Source: Fistularia commersonii (Eukaryota > Chordata > Actinopteri > Syngnathiformes > Fistulariidae). From it: a stretch of DNA of 64,000 nucleotides. The notes beneath the pieces were generated by a model. That model saw only the letters and a list, made by a program, of their open reading frames with translations. It ran no database searches and had not been told where the DNA came from. Position numbers and translations under genes: made by a program. Below are positions 52,738 to 64,000 of the stretch, one piece after another; positions within the stretch are counted from its first letter, which is position 1; every line of letters begins with the position of its first letter. The stretch lies in assembly GCA_037954325.1 (NCBI GenBank), contig JBBMNZ010000060.1, forward strand, positions 1 through 64,000, given 5' to 3'.

Positions 52738-52881
52738 TTCAACAGGAGAAACCAGCTTGATGAAATTCATTAGTTATTTCCATCCCTAATAAAAAACGCC
52801 TAACTCGGTGAGAGAAGCACTTTCTGAACGAATGGCTATATATTTTGATCCTGTAGCTGGGTTTCACTGAATTTGACATAT

Positions 52882-55550
52882 ATATTGCAGAATCATGTCC
52901 TAAACAACATATTTCAAAAGTAGAAACCAGCTTGATGAAATTCATTCTTTATTTTCACTCTTAATCAAAAACGCTTCAACCCGATAAGATACGCACTTTT
53001 TGAACGAATGGCTATATCTTTTGAACCTGTGATGTGATTACACTAAATTTGACATATATTGTGCAAAATCATGTCCTAAACAACATATATCAACAGCAAA
53101 AACCAGCATATTGAAATTCATTAGTTATTTCCACTCCAACTAAAAAACGCTTCAACTCGGTGAGATAAGCAGTTTTTGAACGAATGGCTATATCTTTTGA
53201 TCTTTTCGCTGGATTACACTGAATTTGACATATATTGTGCAGAATCATGTCCTATAAAACATATTTCAACAGCAGAAACCAGATTAATGAAATTCATTAG
53301 TTATTTCCACTCCTAATGAATAACGCTTCAACTCGGTGAGAAAAGCACTTTTTTAACGAATGGGTATATCTTTTGAAAATGTACCTGGATTACACTGAAT
53401 TTGACATAAATTGTAGAAAATCTTGTCCTAAACAACATATTTCAACCCGATAAGATAAACACTTTTTGAACGAATGGCTATATCTTTTGATTTTGTCGCT
53501 GAATTACACTGAATTTGACATATTTTATGCAGAATCATGTCCTAGACAACATATTTCAACAACAGAAACCAGATTAATGAAATTCATTAGTTATTTCCAT
53601 TCCTAATCAAAAACGCTTCAACTCGGTGAGATAAGCACTTTTTGAACGAATGGCTATATCTTTTGAAAATGTACCTGGATTGCACTGAATTTTACATAAA
53701 TTGTACAAAATCTTGTCCTAAACAACATATTTCAACCCGATAAGATAAACACTTTTTGAACGAATGGCTATATCTTTTGATTTTGTCGCTGAATTACACT
53801 GAATTTGACATTTTTTTGCAGAATATTGTCCCAAACAACATATTTCAACAGCAGAAACCAGATTAATGAAATTCATTAGTTAATGCCACTCCTAATCAAT
53901 AACGCTTCAACTCGGTGAGAAAAGCACTTTTTTAACGAATGGCTATATATTTTGATCTTGAAGCTGGGTTACACTGAATTTGACATATATTGTGCAGAAT
54001 CATGTTCTAAACAAGATATTTCAACAGCAGAAAACGGCTTGATGAAATTCATTAGTTATTTCCACTACTAGTCAAAAACGCTTCAAGTCAGTGATATAAG
54101 AACTTTTTTAACGAATGGCTATATCTTTTGAATTTGTACCTGGATTACACTGAATTTGACATATTTTGTGCAGAATCATGTCCGAAACAACATATTTCCA
54201 CAGCAGAAACCAGCTTAATGAAATTCTTTTTTTTTTTTCCACTCCTAATCAAAAACGCTTCAACTCAGTGAGATGAAGACTTTTTGAACGAATGGCTATA
54301 TCTTTTGAACCTGTGATGGGATCACACTGAATTTGACATATATTGTACAAAATCATGTCCTAAACAGCATATATCAACAGCAAAAACCAGCATATTGAAA
54401 TTCACCATTTAATTCCACTCCAACTCAAAACGCTTCAACTCGTTGAGATAAGCAGTTTTTGAACGAATGGCTATATCTTTTGATCTTGTCGCTGGATTAT
54501 ACTGAATTTGACATATATTGTGCAGAATCATGTCCTAAACAACATATATCAACAGCAAAAACCAGCATATTGAAATTCATCAGTTATTTCCACTCCAACT
54601 CAAAAATGATTTAACTCGGTAAGATAAGCACTTTTTGAACTTAAGGCTATATCTTTTGATCTTGACGCTGGATTGCACTGAATTTGACATATGTTGTGTA
54701 GAATCATGTCCTAAACAACATATTTCAACAGCAGAAACCAGCTTGATGAAATTCATTTGTTATTTCCACTCCTCATCAAAAACGCTTCAACTCAGAGAGA
54801 TAAGCACTTTTTGATCTTATGGCTATATCTTTTGAATTTATAGCTGGATTACACTGAATTCGACATATATAGTGCAGAATCATGTCCTAAACAACACATA
54901 TCAACAGCAAAAAAACACCATATTGTAATTCATTAGTAATTTCCACTCCAACTCATAAACGCTTCAACTCGGTGAGATAAGCAGTTTTTGAACGAATGGC
55001 TATATCTTTTGATCTTGTCGCTGGATTACACTGAATTTGACATATATTGTGCAGAATCATGTCCTATACAACATCTATCAATAGCAGAAAAAGGCTTGGT
55101 GAAATTCAATAGTTATTTCCTCTCTTAATCAAAAACGCGTTAACTTGGTGAGATAAGCAGTTTTTGAACAAATGGTTATATCTTTTGATCTTGTTGCTGG
55201 CTTACACTGAATTTGACATATATTGTGCAGAATCATGTCCTATACAAAATCTATCAACAGCAGAAACAGGCTTGGTGAAATTCATTAGTTATTTCCTCTC
55301 TTAATCAAAAACGCTTCAACTCCGTGAGATCAGCACTTTTTGCATGAATGGCTATATATTTTGATCTTGTCGCGGGATTACACTAAATTTGTCATATATT
55401 TTGCAGAATCATGTCCTTAACAACATATATCAACAGCAGAAACCAGCATGAATAAATTTATTAGTTATTTCAACTCCAACTCAAAAACGCTTCAACCCGA
55501 TAAGATAAACACTTTTTGAACGAATGGCTTTATCTTTTGAACCTGTGATG
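52882..55550 (+). repeat. Mosaic satellite, diverged 2340-type tail then mixed monomers
   Basis: 52.9-54.24 kb follows the end of the 2340-bp order (paired TTCAACCC joins, poly-T at 54227). About seven mixed monomers follow, including AAAAAACACCATATTGTAAT near 54910 and GCGTTAACTTGGTGAGATAA near 55136. No gene is visible. Confidence 0.8.
53441..53736 (+). repeat. Two 62-bp-deletion junctions, diverged segment
   Basis: Joins at 53441 and 53731, again 290 bp apart, preceded by ATAAATTGTAGAAAATCT in the first and ATAAATTGTACAAAATCT in the second. The paired arrangement therefore predates the young 2340-bp array. Confidence 0.88.
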
Positions 55551-57590
55551 GGATTACACTGAATTTGACATATATTGTGCAGAATCATGTTCTAAACAAC
55601 ATATATCCAGCAGAAACCAGCTTGATGAAATTCATGAGTTATTTCCAGTCCAACTCTAAAACGATTTAACTCGATAAGATAAGCAGTTGTTGACCTTATG
55701 GCTATATCTTTTGAACTTGTAGCTGGATTACACTGAATTTGACATATTGTGCAGATTCATGTCCTAAAAAACATATTTCAACAACAGAAACCAGCTTGAT
55801 GAAATTCATTAGTCATTTCCACTCAAAATCAAAAACGCTTCAAATCAGTGAGATAAGCACTTTTTGACCTTATGGCTATATCTTTTTAACTTATAGCTGG
55901 ATTACACTGAATTTGACATATATTGTGCAGAATCATGTCCTAAACAACATATATCAACAGCAAAAACCAGCATATTGAAATTCATTAGTTATTTCCACTC
56001 CAACTCAAAAACGCTTCAACTCTGTGAGATTAGCAGTTTTTGCACGAATGGCTATATCTTTTGATCTTGTCGCTGGATTACACTGAATTTGACATATATT
56101 GGACAAAATCATGTTCTATACAACATCTATCACCAGCAGAAACAGGCTTGGTGAATTTCAATAGTTATTTCCTCTCTTAATCAAAAACGCTTCAACTAGG
56201 TGTGATAAGCACTATTTGAACGAATGGCTACATGTTATGAACCGGTGATGGGATTACACTGAATTTGACATATATTGTGCAGAATCAAGTCCTAAACAAC
56301 ATATTTCAACAGCAGAAACCAGCATGATGAAATTCATGAGTTATTTCCACTCCAACTCAAAAAGGATTAAACTCGATAAGATAAGCAGTTTTTGACCTTT
56401 TGGCCATATCTTTTGATCTTGTAGCTGGATTACACTGAATTTCATATATATTGTGCAGAATAATGTCCTAAAAAACATATATCAACAGCAAAAACCAACT
56501 TGTTGAAATTCATTAGTTATTTCCATTCCTAATCAAAAACGCTTTAAGTCGGTGAGATAAGCACTTTTTGCACGAATGGCTATGTCTTTTGATCTCGTCG
56601 CTGGATTACACTGAATTTGACTTATTTTGTGCAGAAACATGTTCAAAACAACATATTTCAACAGCAGAAACCAGCTTGATGAAATTCAAAAGTTATTTCC
56701 ACTCCTAATCAAAAACGCTTCAACTCGGTGAGATAAATACTTTTTGAACAAATGGCTATATCTTTTGAACTTGTGAAGGGATTACACTGAATTTGACATA
56801 TATTGTGCAGAAACATGTTCTAAACAACATATTTCAACAGCAGAAACCAGGTTGATGAAATTCAAAAGTTATTTCCACTCCTAATCAAAAACGCTTCAAC
56901 TCGGTGAGATAAGCACTTTTTGAACGAATGGCTATATCTTTTGAACTTGTGAAGGAATTACACTGAATTTGACATATATTGTGCAGAATCATGTCCTAAA
57001 ACACATATTTCAACAGCAGAAACCAGCTTGATGAAATTAAAAAGTTATTTCCACTCCTAATCAAAAATGCTTCAACCCGGTGAGATAAGTACTTTTTGAA
57101 CGAATGGCTATATCTTTTGAACTTGTGAAGGGATTACACTTAATTTGACATATATTTTCCAGAATCATTTCCTAAACAACAAATTTCAAGAGCAGAAACC
57201 AGCTTGATGAAATTCAAAAGTTATTTCCATTACTAATCAAAAACTCTTCAACTTGCTGAGATAAGCAATTTTTGAACGATTGAATATATTTTTTGAACCT
57301 GTGATGGGATTTCACTGAATTTGACATATATTGTGCAGAATCTTGTCCTAAACAACATATTTCAACAGCAGAAACCTGCTTGATGAAATTCATTAGTTAT
57401 TTCCACTCCGAATCAAAAACGCTTCAACTCGGTGAGATAAGCACTTTTATGACGAATGGTTATATCTTTAGATCTTATCGCTGGATTAAACTGAATTTGA
57501 CATGTGTTTTGCAGAATCATGTCCTAAACAACATATTTCAACAGCAGAAACCAGCTTGACGAAATCCATCAGTTATTTCCAATCCTAATC
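55551..57590 (+). repeat. Duplication D, left copy (11-12 monomers)
   Basis: Matches 58010-59870 at an offset of 2459 bp (CAACTCTAAAACGATTTAAC at 55651 and 58110), later reduced to 2283 bp (GCACTTTTATGACGAATGG at 57441 and 59724). The 176-bp change means the left copy has one more monomer of the TTGTGAAGGGATTACACT type (three here, two on the right). Confidence 0.88.
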
Positions 57591-58009
57591 AAAAACGCTT
57601 CAACCCGATAAGATAAGCAATTTTTGAACGAATGAATATATTTTTTGAAGCTGTGATGGGATTTCACTGAATTTGACATATATTGTGCAGAAACATGTTC
57701 AAAACAACATATTTCAACAGCAGAAACCAGCTTGATGAAATTCAAAAGTTATTTCCACTCCTAATCAAAAACGCTTCAACTCGGTGAGATAAGCAGTTTT
57801 TGAACAAATGGCTATATATTTTGAACTTGTGATGGGATTACACTGAATTTGACATATATTGTGCAGAATCATGTCCTAAACAACATATTTCAACAGCAGA
57901 AACCAGCTTGTAGAAATTCATTAGTTATTTCACTCCTAATCAAAAACGCTTCAACTCGGTGAGACAAGTTCTTTTGGAACGACTGGCGATATCTTTTGAA
58001 CCTATGAAG

Positions 58010-59870
58010 GGATTACACTGAATTTGACATATATTGTGCAGAATCATGTTCTAAACAACATATATCCACAAGAAACCAGCTTGATGAAATTCATGAGTTA
58101 TTTCCAGTCCAACTCTAAAACGATTTAACTCGATAAGATAAGCAGTTGTTGACCTTATGGCTATATCTTTTGAACTTGTAGCTGGATTACACTGAATTTG
58201 ACATATTGTGCAGATTCATGTCCTAAAAAACATATTTCAACAACAGAAACCAGCTTGATGAAATTCATTAGTCATTTCCACTCAAAATCAAAAACGCTTC
58301 AAATCAGTGAGATAAGCACTTTTTGACCTTATGGCTATATCTTTTTAACTTATAGCTGGATTACACTGAATTTGACATATATTGTGCAGAATCAAGTCCT
58401 AAACAACATATATCAACAGCAAAAACCAGCATATTGAAATTCATTAGTTATTTCCACTCCAACTCAAAAACGCTTCAACTCTGTGAGATTAGCAGTTTTT
58501 GCACGAATGGCTATATCTTTTGATCTTGTCGCTGGATTACACTGAATTTGACATATATTGGACAGAATCATGTTCTATACAACATCTATCACCAGCAGAA
58601 ACAGGCTTGGTGAATTTCAATAGTTATTTCCTCTCTTCATCAAAAACGCTTCAACTAGGTGTGATAAGCACTTTTTGAACGAATGGCTACATGTTATGAA
58701 CCGGTGATAGGATTACACTGAATTTGACATATATTGTGCAGAATCAAGTCCTAAATAACATATTTCAACAGCAGAAACCAGCATGATGAAATTCATGAGT
58801 TATTTCCACTCCAACTCAAAAAGGATTAAACTCGATAAGATAAGTAGTTTTTGACCTTTTGGCCATATCTTTTGATCTTGTAGCTGGATTACACTGAATT
58901 TCATATATATTGTGCAGAATAATGTCCTAAAAAACATATATCAACAGCAAAAACCAACTTGTTGAAATTCATTAGTTATTTCCACTCCTAATCAAAAACG
59001 CTTTAACTCGGTGAGATAAGCACTTTTTGCACGAATGGCTATGTCTTTTGATCTTGTCGCTGGATTACACTGAATTTGACTTATTTTGTGCAGAAACATG
59101 TTCAAAACAACATATTTCAACAGCAGAAACCAGCTTGATGAAATTCAAAAGTTATTTCCACTCCTAATCAAAAACGCTTCAACTCGGTGAGATAAGTCCT
59201 TTTTGAACAAATGGCTATATCTTTTGAACTTGTGAAGGGATTACACTGAATTTGACATAAATTGTGCAGAAACATGTTCTAAACAACATATTTCAACAGC
59301 AGAAACCAGCTTGATGAAATTCAAAAGTTATTTCCACTCCTAATCAAAAACGCTTCAACTCGGTGAGATAAGCACTTTTTGAACGAATGGCTATATCTTT
59401 TGAACTTGTGAAGGGATTACACTTAATTTGACATATATTGTCCAGAATCATGTCCTAAACAACAAATTTCAAGAGCAGAAACCAGCTTGATGAAATTCAA
59501 AAGTTATTTCCATTACTAATCAAAAACTCTTCAACTTGGTGAGATAAGCAATTTTTGAACGAATGAATATATTTTTTGAACCTGTGATGGGATTTCACTG
59601 AATTTGACATATATTGTGCAGAATCTTGTCCTAAACAACATATTTCAACAGCAGAAACCTGCTTGATGAAATTCATTAGTTATTTCCACTCCGAATCAAA
59701 AACGCTTCAACTCGGTGAGATAAGCACTTTTATGACGAATGGCTATATCTTTTGATCTTATCGCTGGATTACACTGAATTTGACATGTGTTTTGCAGAAT
59801 CATGTCCTAAACAACATATTTCAACAGCAGAAACCAGCTTGACGAAAATCCATCAGTTATTTCCACTCCT
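58010..59870 (+). repeat. Duplication D, right copy
   Basis: Same variant order as 55551-57590 minus one GTGAAGGG monomer. Between the two copies, 57.6-58.0 kb holds about two and a half monomers that are partly related to the repeat's own end. Confidence 0.88.
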
Positions 59871-60027
59871 AATCAGAAACGTCTCAACTCGGTGAGTTAA
59901 GCATTTTTTGAACGAATGGCTACAGCTTTTGGACTTTTGATGGATATGACATATATTGTGCAGAATCTTGACCTAACAACATATTTCAACAGCAGAAACC
60001 AGCTTGACGTAATTCATTGGTTATTTC
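59864..60027 (+). repeat. Shortened, diverged monomer (about 164 bp)
   Basis: The box normally reading GGATTACACTGAATTTGAC is reduced to GGATATGAC (near 59942), and nearby words are unusual (CTACAGCTTTTGGACTTTTG, CAGAATCTTGACCTAACAAC). The anchor spacing is about 164 bp. This is the most deviant monomer I noticed in the right third of the window. Confidence 0.8.
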
Positions 60028-60510
60028 CAATACTAATCAAAAATTCTTCAACTTGGTGACATAAGTACTTTTTGGACGAATGGCTATATCCTTTGAACCT
60101 GGAATGGGATTTCACTAAATTTGACATATATTGTGCAGAATCATGTCCTAAACAACATATTTCAACAGCAGAAACCAGCTTGATGAAATTCAAAAGTTAT
60201 TTCCACTCCTAATCAAAAATGCTTCAACCCGGTGAGATAAGTACTTTTTGAACGAATGAATATATCTTTTGAACTTTTGAAGGGATTACACTTAATTTGA
60301 CATATATTGTCCAGAATCATGTCCTAAACAACAAATTTCAAGAGCAGAAACCAGCTTGATGAAATTCATTAGTTATTTCCAATACTAATCAAAAACTCTT
60401 CAACTTGGTGAGATAAGCAATTTTTGAACGAATGCCTATATCTTTTGAACCTGTTATGTGATTACACTAAATTTGACATATATTTTGCAGAATCATATCC
60501 TAAAAAACAT

Positions 60511-63500
60511 ATTTCAACAGCAGAAACCAGCTTGATGGAATTCATTAGTTATTTCCACTCCAAATCAAAAAAGCTTCAACTCGGTGAGATAAGCACTTTT
60601 TCAACGAATGGCTATATCTTTTGATCTTGTAGCTGGATTACACTGAATTTGAAATATATTTGCAGAATTATGCCCTAAACAACACATTTCAACAGCAGAA
60701 AGCGGCTTGATGAAATTCATTAGTTATTTCCGTTCCTAATTAAAAACGCTTCAATCCGATAAGATATACACTTTTTGAACGAATGGCTATATCTTTTGAA
60801 CCTGTGATGGGATTACACTGAAGTTGACACATATTGTGCAGAATAATGTGCTAATCAACATATTTCAACAGTAGAAACCAACCTGATGAAAATTCATTAG
60901 TTATTTCCACTCCTAATCAAAAACGCTTCAACTCGGTGAGATAAGCACTTTTTGAACGAATGGCTATATCCTTTGAAGTTGTAGCTGGATTACACTGAAT
61001 TTGACATTAATTGTGCAGAATCATGTTCTAAACAACATATTTCAACGTCAAAAACCAGCTTGATGAAATCCATGAGTTACTTCCACTCCTAATCAAAAAC
61101 GCTTCAACTCGGTGATTGAAGGACTTTCTGAACGAATGGGTATATATTTTGAACTTGTGGCTGGATTACACTGAATTTGACATATATTGTGCAGAATCAT
61201 GTACTGAACAACATATTTGAACAGCAGAAACCAGCTTGGTGAAATTCATTAGTTATTTCCACTCTTAATCAAAAACGCTTCAACCCGATAAGATAAACAC
61301 TTTTTGAACGAATGGCTATATCTTTTGAACATGTGATGGGATTACACTGAATTTGACATATATTGTGCAAAATCATGTTCTAAACAACATATATCACCAG
61401 CAGAAACCAGCTTGATGAAATTCATTAGTTATTTCCACTCCTAATCAAAAACGCTTCAACTCGGTGAGATAAGCACTTTTTGAAAGAATGGCTATATCTT
61501 TCGAACTTGGAGCTGGATTACACTGAATTTGACATATATTGTGCAAAATCATGTTCCAAACAACATATGTCAACAGCAAAAACCAGCTTGATGAAATCCA
61601 TTAGTTATTTCCACTCCTAATCAAAAATAGTTCAACTCGGTGAGAAAAGCACTTTATGAACGAATGGCTATATATTTTGATCCTGTAGCTGGGTTACACT
61701 GAATTTGACATATTTTATGCAGAATCATGTCCTAAACAACATATTTCAACAGTAGAAAACAGCTTGATGAAATCCATTAGTTATTTCCACTCCTAATCAA
61801 AAATAGTTCAACTCGGTGAGAAAAGCACTTTATGAACGAATGGCTATATATTTTGATCCCGTAGCTGGGTTACACTGAATTTGACATATATATTGCAGAA
61901 TCATGTCCTAAACAACATATTTCAACAGTAGAAAACAGCTTGATGAAATTCATTAGTTATTTTCACTCCTAATCAAAAACGCTTCAACTGGGTGAGATGA
62001 AGACTTTTTGAACGAATGGCTATATATTTTTAACCTGTAATGGGATTACACTGAAGTTAACATATATTGTGCAGAATCATGTCCTAATCAACATATTTCA
62101 ACAGTAGAAACCAGCTTGATGAAATCCATTAGTCATTTCCACTCCTAATAAAAAACGCTTCAACTCGGTGAGAGAAGCACTTTTTGAACGAATGGCTATA
62201 TCTTTTGAACTTGTCGCTGGATTACACTGAATTTGACATATATTGTGCAGAATCATGTACTGAACAACATATTTGAACAGCAGAAACCAGCTTGGTGAAA
62301 TTCATTAGTTATTTCCACTCTTAATCAAAAACTCCTCAACCCGATAAGATAAACACTTTTTGAACGAATGGCTATATCTTTTGAACATGTGATGGGATTA
62401 CACTGAATTTGACATGTATTTTGCAGAATCATGTTCTAAAAAACAAAAATCACCAGCAGACACCTGCTTGATGAAATTCATGAGTTATTTCCACTCCTAA
62501 TCAAAAGCGATTTAACTCGGTAAGATAATTTCTTTTTGACCTTATGGCTATATATTTTGAACTTGTTGCTGGATTACACTGAATTTGACATATATTGTGT
62601 AGAATCATGTCCTAAACCACATATATCAACAGCAAAAACCAGCATATTGAAATTCATTAGTTATTTCTACTCCAACTAAAAAACGCTTCAACTCGGTAAG
62701 ATAAGCACTCTTTAAACGAATGGCTATATCTTTTCAACATGTGATGGGATCACACTGAATTTGACATATATTGTTCAGAATCATGTCCTAAACAACATAT
62801 ATCAACAGCAGAAACCAGCTTGATGGAATTCATTAGTTATTTCCACTCCAAATCAAAAACGCTTCAACTCCGTTAGATAAGCACTTTTTGCACGAATGGC
62901 TATATCTTTTGATCTTGTCGCTGGATTACACTGAATTTGAAATATTTAGTGCAAAATCATGTCCTAAACAACATATTTCAACAGCAGAAACCAGTTTGAT
63001 GAAATCCATTAGTTGTTTCCAATCCTAATCAAAAACGCTTCAACTCGGTGAGATAAGTCCTTTTTGAACCAAGGGCTATATCTTTTTAACCTGTCATGGG
63101 ATCCCACTGAATTTGACATATATTGTGCAGAATCATGTCCTAAACAACATATTTCAACGGCAGAAACAAGCTTGATGAAATTCATTAGTTATTTCCACTC
63201 CTAATCAAAAACGCTTCAACTCGGTGAGAAAAGCACTTTTTGAACGAATGGCTATAAATTTTGATCCTGTAGCTGGGTTACACTGAATTTGACATATATA
63301 TTGCAGAATCATGTCCTAAACAACATATTTCAACAGTAGAAACCAGCTCGATGAAATTCATTAGTTATTTTCACTCCTAATCAAAAACGCTTCAACTCGG
63401 TGAGATGAAGACTTTTTGAATGAATGGCTATATGTTTTTAACATGTGATGGGATTACACTGAAATTGACATATATCGTGCAGAATCATGTCCTAGACAAC

Positions 63501-64000
63501 ATATATCAACAGCAGAAACCAGCTTGATGAAATTCATTAGTTATTTCCACTCCAACTTAAAAACATTTTAACTCGATAAGATAAGCAGTTTTTGACCTTA
63601 TAGATATATCTTTTTAACTTGTAGCTGGATAACACTGAAGTTGACATATATTGTGCAGAATCATTTTCTAAACAACATATTTCAACAGGAGAAACCAGCT
63701 TGATGAAATTCATTAGTTATTTCCATCCCTAATAAAAAACGCTTCAACTCGGTGAGATAAGCACTTTTTTAACGAATGGCGATATCTTTTGAACTTGTAG
63801 CTGGATTACACTGAATTTGACATTAATTGTGCAGAATCATTTTCAAAACAACATATTTCAACAGGAGAAACCAGCTTGATGAAATTCATTAGTTATTTCC
63901 ATCCCTAATAAAAAACGCTTCAACTCGGTGAGAGAAGCACTTTCTGAACGAATGGCTATATATTTTGATCCTGTAGCTGGGTTTCATTGAATTTGACATA
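60511..64000 (+). repeat. Segmental duplication C, right copy (runs off the window)
   Basis: A copy of 48690-52881 without the 704-bp internal duplication. The match continues to the last base, so the true length is unknown. Differences from the left copy are scattered single changes (CTTTGAAGTTG against TTTTGAAGTTG, GTGATTGAAGG against GTGAGAGAAGG). Confidence 0.9.

Larger units (their letters stand above)
48690..52881 (+). repeat. Segmental duplication C, left copy (about 4.2 kb)
   Basis: Monomer order and rare variants match 60511-64000. The offset is 11,821-11,823 bp until about 52.0 kb, then 11,119 bp. The change in offset equals a 704-bp tandem duplication present only here. Shared markers include TTTTTCAACGAATGG (48777 and 60598), AACAAAAATCACCAGCAGAC (near 50629 and 62449), CCTCAACCCGATAAG (50512 and 62334) and GGATCC (51276 and 63099). 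Confidence 0.9.
1..64000 (+). repeat. Satellite array, 176-bp monomer, head-to-tail, likely centromeric or pericentromeric
   Basis: The same roughly 176-bp unit recurs without a break. The anchor CACT in TTTCCACTCC falls at 1, 177, 353, 530, 705, 881 and 1057, giving spacings of 175-177. The consensus counts to exactly 176 bp with 61 G/C (about 35%). Constant boxes are TGGATTACACTGAATTTGAC, TGTGCAGAATCATGTCCTAA and CAGAAACCAGCTTGATGAAA; variable boxes lie just after the CTTCAAC, CTTTTTGA and CTTTTGA landmarks. Every copy I read points the same way, with no inversion, transposon insertion or non-satellite spacer. Nucleosome-scale, AT-rich satellites arranged in HORs are typical of eukaryotic centromeres, so that role is inferred from architecture only. 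I do not recognise the family from memory. The array runs off both edges of the window. Confidence 0.97.

Noticed and set aside
1..64000. CRISPR array
   Set aside because: The repeated unit is 176 bp of continuous similarity without short repeats separated by unique spacers.
1..64000. Human alpha satellite or Arabidopsis-type centromere repeat
   Set aside because: Period is 176 rather than 171 or 178 bp and the conserved words do not match those families as I know them; species left unassigned.
1..64000. TATA-like GGCTATATCTTTTGA box as a promoter in each monomer
   Set aside because: AT-rich words of this kind are expected in satellite DNA; no transcription start or other promoter element supports it, although satellite transcription remains possible.

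Overview
The whole 64-kb window is satellite DNA. A single monomer family of about 176 bp is repeated head-to-tail from the first base to the last, always on the same strand; I estimate roughly 365 copies. No protein-coding gene, rRNA, tRNA, transposon or unique spacer was found. The monomer reads, from an arbitrary start, CACTCCTAATCAAAAACGCT ... TTAGTTATTTC, and a hand count of the consensus gives about 35% G+C. A nucleosome-sized, AT-rich, uninterrupted array with higher-order repeats (HORs) is what a eukaryotic centromere or pericentromere looks like. A plant is plausible, but I do not recognise the satellite and cannot name the species. It does not look like human alpha satellite or Arabidopsis CEN180. 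Centromere function is inference.

Layout. 1-7.2 kb: diverged monomers with dispersed block duplications (1-999 recurs at 3987-4985) and a partial copy of the 9-mer unit at about 0.95-2.37 kb. 7.2-12.3 kb: a 9-monomer HOR (1584-1585 bp) in about 3.2 tandem copies. 12.3-16 kb: mosaic monomers without clear HOR order. 16-25.1 kb: a 2340-bp HOR (12 full monomers plus two 114-bp truncated ones) in four copies, the third short by exactly one full plus one truncated monomer. 23.9-39.4 kb: three tandem copies of a 5.16-kb HOR, each holding a tail of the 2340-bp HOR, two tandem 1407-bp 8-mers and a stretch of older monomers. This is the youngest-looking part of the window. 39.4-55.5 kb: older mosaic with decayed 2340-type segments and small tandem duplications (704 bp, 176 bp). 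55.5-60.2 kb: a 2.46-kb-offset duplication rich in a private monomer variant. 60.5-64 kb: a copy, 11.82 kb away, of 48.7-52.9 kb. The array continues past both edges.

There are no genes to work together. What the sequence records is a process: unequal exchange and segmental amplification at monomer, HOR and multi-kilobase scale. Founder mutations (a 62-bp microhomology deletion, a poly-T tract, a BamHI-creating change, a 22-bp deletion) act as markers of who was copied from whom. I found no undescribed protein or RNA system. The interest is in the nested HOR history, in two monomer classes that differ at a CENP-B-box-like site and at a possible dyad, and in copy differences that may be assembly errors.
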